DNA from: Streptomyces cavernae
Lineage (GTDB): Bacteria; Actinomycetota; Actinomycetes; Streptomycetales; Streptomycetaceae
Length of the DNA: 64,000 nt
Direction of reading: 5' to 3'
NCBI RefSeq assembly: GCF_004023625.1
Contig: NZ_ML137713.1
Coordinates: 62,001-126,000, forward strand
Positions 35,266 to 43,121 of this stretch are shown piece after piece. Below the pieces are notes generated by a model, which saw nothing but the letters and a program-made list of their open reading frames with translations, had not been told where the DNA came from and made no database searches. The number at the start of each line of letters is the position of its first letter. The first letter of the stretch is position 1. The translations under genes and the position numbers were made by a program.

Positions 35266-36452
35266 TGGAAGGCCTGAGGGAAGAGCTCCCCACCCCGGCG
35301 GTGCGTGGGGCACATGCGGCACGTCCGGTGCAGCCGGCACGTCCGGTGCAGCCGGCACGTCCGGTGCAGCCGGCACGTCCGCGGGCCCGCCGCCGTCCGG
35401 TCTTCCACGCCCTGCGCGTCGCCGCCGTGCAACCCCTCTGCGAGGACGCGGCGTCCGTCAGCTTCGAGATCCCGGCGGACCTGGCCGAGGAGTTCGCCTT
35501 CGCCCCCGGCCAGTCGCTCACCCTGCGCCGCGACATCGAAGGCCGCGACGAGCGCCGCTCCTACTCCATCTGCTCGCCCGCGGGCTCGATGCCGCGCATC
35601 GGTGTCCGCGTGGTGCCGGGCGGCCTGTTCTCGTCCTGGCTGGTGCACGAGGTGCGGCCCGGCGACACCGTCGAGGTGATGCCCCCCACCGGCGCCTTCA
35701 CCCCAGACCTCACCACTCCCGGCCACCATGTGCTGATCGCGGCGGGCTCCGGCATCACGCCCATGCTCTCCATCGCCGAGTCGGTCCTGGCCGCGGACCC
35801 CCGCTCGACCGTCACCCTCTTCTACGGCAACCGGCGCGCCGACACCGTGATGTTCGCCGACGAACTCGCGGACCTGAAGGACCTGTACCCCGCCCGGTTC
35901 CACCTCGCCCACGTCCTCTCCCGCGAGCCGCGCGAGGCCGAGGTACTGTCCGGCCGCCTGGACGCCGACCGGCTCTCGGCGCTCGTCGACGCACTGGTGG
36001 ACGTCAAGACCGCGGACCACTGGTGGCTGTGCGGCCCGCACGGCATGGTCCGCGACGCCCACCGCGTTCTGACCGACCTCGGCGTCCCCGACGACCGCGT
36101 CCACCAGGAACTGTTCTACGCCGACGACGAACCCCTGCGGGAAGTCCACCACGAGGAGGCCGCCACCGAGGGCCCCCTCAGCCAGGTCACCATCACCCTC
36201 GACGGCCGCTCCACCACCTCCCCGTTGCCCCGGACCCGCACCATCCTCGAGGGCGCCCAACGGACCCGCCCGGACCTCCCCTTCGCCTGCAAGGGCGGCG
36301 TCTGCGGCACCTGCCGCGCCCTCGTCACCGACGGCACGGCCGACATGCGCCGCAACTTCGCCCTGGAACGCGGCGAGGTCGACGCGGGCTACATCCTGAC
36401 GTGCCAGTCCTATCCGGTCTCCGACACACTGACGGTGGACTACGACAGCTGA
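35265..36452 (+). CDS. paaE: Phenylacetyl-CoA epoxidase reductase PaaE
   Basis: This 395-residue reductase has an FAD-binding beta barrel (RRSYSICSPAG), an NADPH domain (GSGITPMLSIAESVL, WLCGPHGMV) and a C-terminal plant-type 2Fe-2S ferredoxin domain (CKGGVCGTCRALV plus a later Cys in ILTCQSYP). It feeds electrons to PaaA. The N-terminus carries an extra Arg-Pro-Val-Gln-Pro-Ala repeat of about 25 residues not found in typical PaaE. AAGGAG precedes the ATG, which overlaps the paaD stop. Confidence 0.94.
   Translation: MEGLREELPTPAVRGAHAARPVQPARPVQPARPVQPARPRARRRPVFHALRVAAVQPLCEDAASVSFEIPADLAEEFAFAPGQSLTLRRDIEGRDERRSYSICSPAGSMPRIGVRVVPGGLFSSWLVHEVRPGDTVEVMPPTGAFTPDLTTPGHHVLIAAGSGITPMLSIAESVLAADPRSTVTLFYGNRRADTVMFADELADLKDLYPARFHLAHVLSREPREAEVLSGRLDADRLSALVDALVDVKTADHWWLCGPHGMVRDAHRVLTDLGVPDDRVHQELFYADDEPLREVHHEEAATEGPLSQVTITLDGRSTTSPLPRTRTILEGAQRTRPDLPFACKGGVCGTCRALVTDGTADMRRNFALERGEVDAGYILTCQSYPVSDTLTVDYDS
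35318..35381 (+). repeat. 18-bp tandem repeat in the 5' part of paaE
   Basis: Three full units of GGCACGTCCGGTGCAGCC plus a partial fourth encode (Ala-Arg-Pro-Val-Gln-Pro). The copies are identical, which suggests recent slippage. Confidence 0.85.
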
Positions 36453-36594
36453 CGCCACACTCCAAGACGCGGTCCGTCGTGGCACCTTGTTGCTGCACCT
36501 GCCCTTGGAACGCGGTGGACGCCTTGTCCCTCTTACCTTGCGCACCACTGGTCACCCGGCCGCTGCGGCCCTGGGACAGCGAGGATCACGGACG

Positions 36595-37242
36595 ATGAGC
36601 GGACACGGTTCCACGGCGGTCACGGCACCGTCCACGCCCGGCCTGGACGGGTGGACGCGAGCCACCGGGGCGTCGGTGGGGGCGGGGGTGGTACTCGGCG
36701 TTCTGACGAACCTCCTTCAGGGCTGGCTGCCCGGCGCCTGGAACCAGATCGCCAACTCCGGTGCGGTGTGGTCCGTCGCAGCGTTCGCGGCCGGTGCCGT
36801 TTTGGCGGGCCGGGTACCGCCCGCCACGGCCGCCGTCGGCGGCCTGTGCGCCGAAGTAGGGCTGGTCGTCGGCTACTACGGGTATGCCGAGTTCGGCCGG
36901 GACGGCATGGGCGATCCGTTCTGGCCGCTGGTCTGGATGGTGATGGCGTGCGTCGCCGGGCCGCTCTTCGGCACGGCGGGTGTCTGGTGGCGGCAGGGGA
37001 CCACCGCATGGCGGCGCGTAACCGCCTTGGGAGCGTTGGCGGGTGTCTTCGGCCAGGAGGCCATCCACTATGCCTGGGTGCTGCGCTACGCCCCTCAGGC
37101 GTGGGCCTGCCTGGGCGTGGCGCTCCTCGTGCCGCTGCTGATGGCGCGTACGCACCGGGAGCGGGCGCTGTCCCTCCTGGCTGCCGTCCCCCTGTCGTTC
37201 CTGGCCTACGCCGTCGTCCAACTGCCCTTGAACAGCATCTAG
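36595..37242 (+). CDS. Multi-pass membrane protein (DUF6518-like)
   Basis: This 215-residue membrane protein has about six hydrophobic helices (VGAGVVLGVLTNLLQGWL, VAAFAAGAVLAG, LVWMVMACVAGPLFG, LSLLAAVPLSFLAYAVV). A conserved-looking AEFGRDGMGDPFW loop and an EAIHYAWVLRY segment lie between them. Proteins of this type occur across Streptomyces with no assigned function. It stands alone, 142 bp after paaE and convergent with the next P450. Confidence 0.75.
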   Translation: MSGHGSTAVTAPSTPGLDGWTRATGASVGAGVVLGVLTNLLQGWLPGAWNQIANSGAVWSVAAFAAGAVLAGRVPPATAAVGGLCAEVGLVVGYYGYAEFGRDGMGDPFWPLVWMVMACVAGPLFGTAGVWWRQGTTAWRRVTALGALAGVFGQEAIHYAWVLRYAPQAWACLGVALLVPLLMARTHRERALSLLAAVPLSFLAYAVVQLPLNSI

Positions 37243-37311
37243 TCAGGAACTGCCGGCCGGGCTTGAGGCCGCCGGCCAGGGGCGATTCGGGCGGGGGAAG
37301 CGGTCCCGGTC

Positions 37312-38700
37312 TCACCGCCCCCCGCCACCACGCCTGCGCAGTCTCACCTCCACCGCGGGCGGCACAAGAGTGAGCTGGGGCTGGGGGCGCAGGGCCGCGA
37401 TTGGCCGGGACGGCAGCTCGAAGGTCCAGCGGGCCGCCATGGTCGCCACGGCGAGCGTCGTCTCCGTGAGGGCGTAGTCGTTGCCGATGCACTGGCGGGC
37501 GCCCGCGCCGAACGGTATGTAGCCCTCGCCGGGGCGACGCGGGGTCGCCGGGTCGAGCCAGCGGTCGGGGTCGAAGGTGTCGGGAGACGGGAACAGGTCC
37601 GCACGCCGGTGCAGCAGGTACGGGCTGTAGAAGACGTTGGTTCCCGCGGGGACCGTGCGCCCGCCGACGACTATGTCGGTGCGCACCTCCCGTGTGAGCA
37701 TCCAGGCGGGCGCGTACATCCGCAGGACCTCGTGCACGACCCTGCCCGCCAGGTCCAGTCGCGGGAGGTCTTCCCAGCCGGCCGGACGGTCCGCCAGTAC
37801 TTCGCGGCACTCCGCGGCCAACCGCTTCTGCAGGTTGGGGTGTTGTGCGAGTTCGAGCATGGCCCAGGCCACGGCGTCGGCGGTGGTCTCCACGCTGGCC
37901 GGCAGCAGGCCCAGCACCTCGTCGAAGGTCTCGTCGCGGCTGAGCGCCGCGCTGCCCGCGGTGCCGTCCGCGCTGGTGGTGATGCGGGTCAGCAGACTGC
38001 TCGACGTGCTCTGCCCGGTGCGGTGGTCGTCCAGGATGCGGCGCACCGTGGTCCACAGGTAGCGCTTGGCGGCGGCGTAGCGGCGGTTCTGTGGAGTCGG
38101 CAGCTTCTGCAGGGCGGCGGGCATGAGGAGTTGGCGGTAGCCGAGCCCGACCAGGCGCTCGATCGCCTGCTGCAGCTCGGTGACCGTGGTGGGGTCGAGC
38201 GTGGAGCCGAAGAGGGTTTCCGCGGCGATGCCCGAGGAGATGTCGAAGGCCTCCCGATAGGGAAGGACCGTGTCTCCGTCCCGCCAGCCGCTGGTGGTGC
38301 GATCGACATGACGGCTCATCACTTGCGCGTATTCACGGAGGTGTTCTTGGTCGAACGCGGGCTGCATGGCCCGTCTGCGACGGCGGTGCTCGCTGTACGG
38401 GCAGGCGGGTAACCCGTTCCCGATGAAGTCGGCGATCTTCTCGATCATCACACCCCCCTTGTCGAACACGGGCTCGTTGCGCAGGAGGGCCAGGACGAGC
38501 GACGGGTTGCAGGCGACGTAGGCCTCCCAGCGGCCCACGCGGATACGGACGAAGTCGCCGTACCGGGGGAGGGAGGAGAGGAAGGCGAGCGGGTCTCTGA
38601 GGATGGCCGGCCCGTTACGGACACCGGGCAGTGCCGTGGGCGCGTCCGCGACCGTGTAGGCGGTGTCTCCCGGCGCGCTGATCAGGACGGCATCGCTCAT
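37312..38700 (-). CDS. Cytochrome P450, pentalenene-oxygenase-like
   Basis: This 462-residue P450 has an I-helix LPASVETTADAVAWAM, an ExxR in HEVLRMYAP and the heme loop FGAGARQCIGNDYALTE. The sequence style (RYGDFVRIRVGRWEAYVACNP, RRRRRAMQPAF) is that of the PtlI/CYP183 group, which oxidises terpenes. No terpene synthase is in the window, so the substrate is unknown. Codon 97 is TTA (minus strand, 38412-38410), pointing to bldA-dependent, late expression. The ATG at 38700 has AAAGAAG upstream. Confidence 0.88.
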   Translation of the reverse strand: MSDAVLISAPGDTAYTVADAPTALPGVRNGPAILRDPLAFLSSLPRYGDFVRIRVGRWEAYVACNPSLVLALLRNEPVFDKGGVMIEKIADFIGNGLPACPYSEHRRRRRAMQPAFDQEHLREYAQVMSRHVDRTTSGWRDGDTVLPYREAFDISSGIAAETLFGSTLDPTTVTELQQAIERLVGLGYRQLLMPAALQKLPTPQNRRYAAAKRYLWTTVRRILDDHRTGQSTSSSLLTRITTSADGTAGSAALSRDETFDEVLGLLPASVETTADAVAWAMLELAQHPNLQKRLAAECREVLADRPAGWEDLPRLDLAGRVVHEVLRMYAPAWMLTREVRTDIVVGGRTVPAGTNVFYSPYLLHRRADLFPSPDTFDPDRWLDPATPRRPGEGYIPFGAGARQCIGNDYALTETTLAVATMAARWTFELPSRPIAALRPQPQLTLVPPAVEVRLRRRGGGGR

Positions 38701-38817
38701 CGGGACTTCTTTCACGAGGAGGGCGCACGCTCGATGCGTACCGGACCGGCGGATGACCGCGCATACGCCCCCACGATGCCGCCCACGCACCGGCGGCGAA
38801 AGAACGCCGTGCCCGTA

Positions 38818-38863
38818 CGCGGGTGCACGCGGGCGCGCAGCACGGCGCCCGCGTGCACCCGCG
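38818..38863. terminator. Perfect 19-bp stem hairpin
   Basis: CGCGGGTGCACGCGGGCGC (38818-38836) is followed by its exact complement at 38845-38863 with an 8-nt loop. It lies 48 bp past the stop of the minus-strand AMIN-like gene and before the P450, so it likely terminates that transcript. The flawless stem is unusually long. Confidence 0.65.
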
Positions 38864-38910
38864 CAGACCCACTGCCACTCCGTACGCCCCCGACAGGGTG
38901 TCCGCGCGGG

Positions 38911-39519
38911 TCAGCGGGCGCCCGTCCAGTTGTGGGCCACGTCGACCACAAGGCGGTCGGGCAGTTGGAGCACCCGGAACGGCAGTCGGGCGCGGACACC
39001 GAGGCCGATCTGTGTCTCACCCTCGAAGCTTCCGGCGAACCGGGTGTCCCTGAAGGTGCGGTAACCGCTGATGTCCACACCGGGCAAGGGACGGGCCACC
39101 CGCCCGGGGTACGTCTGCTTGCCAGTCTCCGGGTCGTAGCTCGGCGCGGCGACCCGGATCTCGATCACGGCCCCGCCGCCGACCGGTATGTGCCGGCCGG
39201 AACCGTCCTGGTAGAGCCGGTCGACGTAGTGGACGTAGTAGCCGATGCCGTCGCCGCTGCCGGGCACGTCGAAGACCATCCGGTCGAAGCAGGCGTGCCG
39301 ACCGGTCCTGATGTCCGCCAACGGCGCGGTACCGGTGGCGACGCCGCTCTTGATGCCGCTGCCCCAGCCCGTCGGGCAGGCCGTGGTGCGTGCGGCGGAC
39401 GTCAGGGAGACGCCCGCCGTGGAGGTGCCCACCGCGGAGGCGCCCGCCGTGGATGCCGCCACCCCCACAGCGGTGCCCGCGAGGACGAGTGCCGCCGCCA
39501 CTGCTCCGATACGTCGCAT
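38911..39519 (-). CDS. Secreted AMIN-like domain protein
   Basis: This 202-residue exported protein has a Sec signal (VAAALVLAGTAVGVAAS) and then a beta-rich AMIN-like domain (CFDRMVFDVPG, GYYVHYVDRLYQDGSG, FRVLQLPDRLVVDVAHNW). AMIN-type domains bind peptidoglycan or wall polymers and target envelope enzymes. It has no catalytic part. It starts about 130 bp after the GH95-like gene on the same strand and is followed by the strong hairpin. Confidence 0.8.
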   Translation of the reverse strand: MRRIGAVAAALVLAGTAVGVAASTAGASAVGTSTAGVSLTSAARTTACPTGWGSGIKSGVATGTAPLADIRTGRHACFDRMVFDVPGSGDGIGYYVHYVDRLYQDGSGRHIPVGGGAVIEIRVAAPSYDPETGKQTYPGRVARPLPGVDISGYRTFRDTRFAGSFEGETQIGLGVRARLPFRVLQLPDRLVVDVAHNWTGAR

Positions 39520-39647
39520 AATTCCCCCCTTGAGTGCCTACCGGCTGATGTCGGGTGAGACAGCCGGGTATGGCGGAAGGTTGCACGCCGAGCTGGGGGA
39601 ATTTTCATCGTATGTCTCGCGGGTCCACGCCCGCCCGGGCCCGCGTT

Positions 39648-41957
39648 CTAGGGCAGCCCCCAGGCCGCCCCCTCCTCGCTCACCGGCACCGGTGCGATGA
39701 CGAGGTCGGGCTGCCGGTCGCCCGCGTAGAGCAGCACCTCTCGGCCCTTCGGCAGATCGATCGACACCGTGGTGTCGTCGATCACGCGGGTGCGCGCCGG
39801 CCGGCCGTCGTCGAGCACGGCGGTCACCGGGCCGCCGGTCAACCCGTGCCGCAGGACGAGGGGCTCGCCCGCGAGGCTTCGCACGCGGACGAAACGGGTG
39901 ACACCGCCCGTGCGGACCGCGCTGACCAGGAAGGCGCCCTGGGTGCGGAAGTCGTGCAGCGTGACATCCGCCCAGGACGGCGGGACCGCGGGGAAGACCC
40001 GGACGACGCCGCCCCAGCTCTGGCACAGCATGTCGTGCAGGGACTGTGAGGCCGAGAGCGGGGTCTCGATGACCGGGCCCGCCTCCGTGTAGTGGGTGTT
40101 GGCCCGGCACGGGTAACGCGTACTGGGGTCGAAGAACTTCTTCAGATAGGTGAGCGCCGTGTCGCCGCGGCCCATCATCGCGTACAGCGACGCCGCGCCC
40201 GTGTAGCTGTAGCCGCGGTGGGAGCCGGCCAGCGCGTGCCAGTGGACCACCGACTTCTCGATCAGCTCGCGCTGCTCCGGCTGGTCCCAGTTGACCAGGT
40301 AGAGCGGGTAGACCATCAGCAGGTGGGAGTAGTGGCGGTGGGACTGCGCGTAGGGCGTGTCCGCGCCGATCATGAAGCCGTTGCCGTCGACCGGGTACGG
40401 CGTCAGCTTGGCGAGCACCTCCTGCCAGCGCGGCTTCAGCGAGTCCTCGACGCCGAGGCGTTCGGTCGCCTCCAGGAGTGTGGCGCAGCCCCAGCGCAGC
40501 AGTGCCAGGTCATAGTTGGTGTCCTTCGGGGGGACGACCGGGTACTCCGGCGAGAGCGTCGACGGAAGGTGCAGTTTGCCGTCGTCGCCCGGCTGGAGGA
40601 AGTGCAGGTAGTAGTTGATGGCGCGGCGCAGCAGCGGATAGACCGTGTCGCGCAGCAACGTCTCGTCCATGGTGTGGCGGTAGCTCAGCCACACGTTGTG
40701 CAACGCCCAGGTCAGATTCCCCGACTCGCCGCCGCGTCCCGGAGCGGGGGCGCTGCGGTTCATGAACATCTCCGAGCTGCGGCCGACCCCGGAGCTGTCC
40801 GAGCGGTACGCGGCGGGCACGTTCGCGGTCAGCTGTTCCTGGCTCTGCCGTACGGTCGTGGCGAGCGAGTCCAGCTCCGGGTGGTTGGAGCCGTGGATGA
40901 GCCAGTACTCGAGCTGGACGTTGAGGTTCCACCACACGGCGGGCCAGGGAGTGGGTTCCAGCCACGGTCCGCAGGTGGCCATCACGGGACCGCCGGCACG
41001 ACTGGCCGACGCCACCTTGTAGAGCTGGATCCAGTGGAAGCTCTGCAGCCGCTCGTCGGGGAACGACACGAAGCTCTTGCGGTAGAAGGCGTGCCACCAG
41101 CGGGTGTGCTGCCCCCGCAGGGTGCCGTACGAGGGGGCGCGCTGGATCTTCCGGAGCGAGAGCTCACCGGCGCGGGTCTCCGACGGGTAACTGTGGCTGA
41201 CGTTGAGCAGGAGGGTGTCGCCCCTGCGGCGGTAGGCGGTCGCGGTCTGACCACCCCCGGTGAGCGGTTGGAGGACCTGTTCGACGTCGCCCGTGGTCTG
41301 GGTGGTCCAGGGCGGGTTGGTGACGTAGTCGGCCGGCGGGGCCTCGCTGATCTTGCGGGGGCTGATCGCCTCCTCGGGGTGGAACGTCCAGCGGACCTCC
41401 TCGTCGCCGTCGGCCTTCGCCCGCGCGGCGAAGAGCCCGTCGTGGATGAGGGCGGAGAAGGTCAGGGTGCCCTTGTCCGTGGTGATCGTGCCGGTCAACT
41501 CGGCGTTCCACAGGCTCAGTCGCCAGTCGATGCCGGTGATCGTGCCGACCGGGTCGAGGGTCAGGTGACCCACGGGCAGACGGCAGGTGCCCCAGCCGCT
41601 GCCGAACTGCGGCCGATGGTCCTGGACTTCACCGTGCTGGACGGTGAAGCGGACGCTGTTGGCGTCCGGCTGCTGGTACACCATGCTGCCCAGCCGGCCG
41701 TCACCGAGGAACGGGCCCTCGTGCCACAGCTTGGGCATCCTGCGCCATAACAGGTCCTGGCCACGCAGGAACTGGGACCAGGCGCCGTCCGATTCCATAC
41801 GGTTGCGGAGCTTCCAGCGACGGGCGGCGACGGCTCCGGTGCCCTCGGCGCCGCCCTCGGCGGGGGAGGGGCCGGCCTGGGCGACGGCTGTGCCCGGCAG
41901 GGCGGCGAGCGCGGTACCGCCCAGCGCCGAGCCGAGCACTGATCTGCGTGAGGTCAT
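39648..41957 (-). CDS. Tat-exported GH95-like glycoside hydrolase
   Basis: This 769-residue secreted enzyme has a Tat signal (TSRRSVLGSALGGTALAAL). A beta-sandwich N-domain (WHEGPFLGDGRLGSMVYQQP) precedes an (alpha/alpha)6 barrel (WWNLNVQLEYWLIHGSNHPE, YDLALLRWGCATLLEATERL, SHRHYSHLLMVYPLYLVNW) and a C-terminal beta domain. GH95 enzymes are alpha-L-fucosidases or alpha-L-galactosidases; HRHYSHLL is typical of the family, but the substrate here is open. Codon 70 is TTA (41750-41748), implying bldA control. It stands downstream of the PL7-like gene and both likely attack exported polysaccharide. Confidence 0.85.
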   Translation of the reverse strand: MTSRRSVLGSALGGTALAALPGTAVAQAGPSPAEGGAEGTGAVAARRWKLRNRMESDGAWSQFLRGQDLLWRRMPKLWHEGPFLGDGRLGSMVYQQPDANSVRFTVQHGEVQDHRPQFGSGWGTCRLPVGHLTLDPVGTITGIDWRLSLWNAELTGTITTDKGTLTFSALIHDGLFAARAKADGDEEVRWTFHPEEAISPRKISEAPPADYVTNPPWTTQTTGDVEQVLQPLTGGGQTATAYRRRGDTLLLNVSHSYPSETRAGELSLRKIQRAPSYGTLRGQHTRWWHAFYRKSFVSFPDERLQSFHWIQLYKVASASRAGGPVMATCGPWLEPTPWPAVWWNLNVQLEYWLIHGSNHPELDSLATTVRQSQEQLTANVPAAYRSDSSGVGRSSEMFMNRSAPAPGRGGESGNLTWALHNVWLSYRHTMDETLLRDTVYPLLRRAINYYLHFLQPGDDGKLHLPSTLSPEYPVVPPKDTNYDLALLRWGCATLLEATERLGVEDSLKPRWQEVLAKLTPYPVDGNGFMIGADTPYAQSHRHYSHLLMVYPLYLVNWDQPEQRELIEKSVVHWHALAGSHRGYSYTGAASLYAMMGRGDTALTYLKKFFDPSTRYPCRANTHYTEAGPVIETPLSASQSLHDMLCQSWGGVVRVFPAVPPSWADVTLHDFRTQGAFLVSAVRTGGVTRFVRVRSLAGEPLVLRHGLTGGPVTAVLDDGRPARTRVIDDTTVSIDLPKGREVLLYAGDRQPDLVIAPVPVSEEGAAWGLP

Positions 41958-42110
41958 GCGGATGCCTCCATGGTTCAGGGGGTAGCGGGGGCCGGTGTGT
42001 GCGTGTATCCGTGCGTACGTGCGTCACATGCGTCACGTGCGGCAGAGGCGTCAGCCGGCGCCGGCTGACGCACGTGACGCCGTGTGCTTACCTGTGTTTG
42101 CGGTGGTGGC

Positions 42111-42794
42111 TCACCGCGTCCAGTGCGTGATGTTGCGGAAGCGTGCCTCGGCCCGGCCACTGCCGTGGTGGTAGACGCCGTTCTTGAAGTGGCGTGTGGC
42201 GGGGCCCCGGTCGTCCCTCGTCAGGACCAACTCGTCGTCGAAGTAGACCCGGACCGTGCCGGCGGAGGCGTCGTGCGCCAGCTTGACGTTGAACCATGTG
42301 TCGTAGGCGCCGGTCTTCAGGACCGTGCTGTCGTACGCCCGTACCGTGCCGCCGCTCCCGCTGTAGATGTTGAGCATGAAGTCCGTGGCGGGGGTGCCCG
42401 AGGGGCGGCTCACGCGCAGGATCTGCACGAAGGTCGCGCCGTTCGTGCCGGAGGGGAGGTACACGTCGGCGTCCCACATGTGCCGGCCGGAGGTGTACTC
42501 CTGCTTCCAGCGCATCTCGGTGCGCGGGTCGGTGGAACTGCCCTGCGACATGGGCTCGTCGGTGCTGTACACCCACATGCGGTGCACACCGCCGCTGTTG
42601 CTGTAACGGTCGCTCAGGTCGAGGTTCCAGGGCTTCTGCATGTTGTACGTGAACGTGGTCCGGTTCCAGCCGTCCGTGGGGTCGGCGGCGGGCGCGGCAG
42701 GGGCGGCGGAGGCGGCGGAGGCAGCCGTGGACCAGATGGCACCTCCGGCCAGGACGCCGCCGGCCGCCAGGATCTTACGTCTTGATAAGTGCAT
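42111..42794 (-). CDS. Secreted polysaccharide lyase-like protein (PL7/PL20-type jelly roll)
   Basis: This 227-residue exported protein has a Tat-like signal (SRRKILAAGGVLAGGAI). The jelly-roll fold recalls alginate and glucuronan lyases: PRTEMRW corresponds to the R-x-E-x-R motif and HFKNGVYHHG to the Y-F-K-x-G-x-Y motif. The catalytic QIH is QIL here, so the active His may be missing and the protein may bind rather than cleave. Codon 3 is TTA (42788-42786), a strong bldA signature. It lies about 150 bp before the GH95-like gene and is divergent from the GT2 synthase. Confidence 0.75.
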   Translation of the reverse strand: MHLSRRKILAAGGVLAGGAIWSTAASAASAAPAAPAADPTDGWNRTTFTYNMQKPWNLDLSDRYSNSGGVHRMWVYSTDEPMSQGSSTDPRTEMRWKQEYTSGRHMWDADVYLPSGTNGATFVQILRVSRPSGTPATDFMLNIYSGSGGTVRAYDSTVLKTGAYDTWFNVKLAHDASAGTVRVYFDDELVLTRDDRGPATRHFKNGVYHHGSGRAEARFRNITHWTR

Positions 42795-42887
42795 GTCAAC
42801 CCTCTCTCCGTAACTGTTCCTGGTTGGACTCCTGGTGTTCCCGGTTGGACTCGTGGGGCCAGATTCATCGGACCTATCTCTCGCCGC

Positions 42888-42916
42888 AAGGTAGGACCGG
42901 CTCGGAAGCGCGTCAA
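42888..42916 (-). promoter_or_regulatory. Promoter of the lyase-like gene
   Basis: On the minus strand TTGACG (42916-42911), a 17-bp spacer and TACCTT (42893-42888) match the Streptomyces housekeeping consensus well. The predicted leader is about 85 nt. The 327-bp divergent space should also hold the synthase promoter, which I cannot place. Confidence 0.6.
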
Positions 42917-43121
42917 TATCTCTGACACGCCTAAGATAGATCCGATGTACTGTGCTGCGGCGCTGTGAGACTCGCAATTGGCCCCCCGCGACCAAGAGGC
43001 GGAAACTACACTCGCGCCCCATGTGCAAGACCAGCCCCACCACCCAACCGGCCCACCACCGACGCAGCACCCAGGCCCACCACGCCAGAGGGACACCCGG
43101 CGGCGCGAGGGACGAGGGCCC

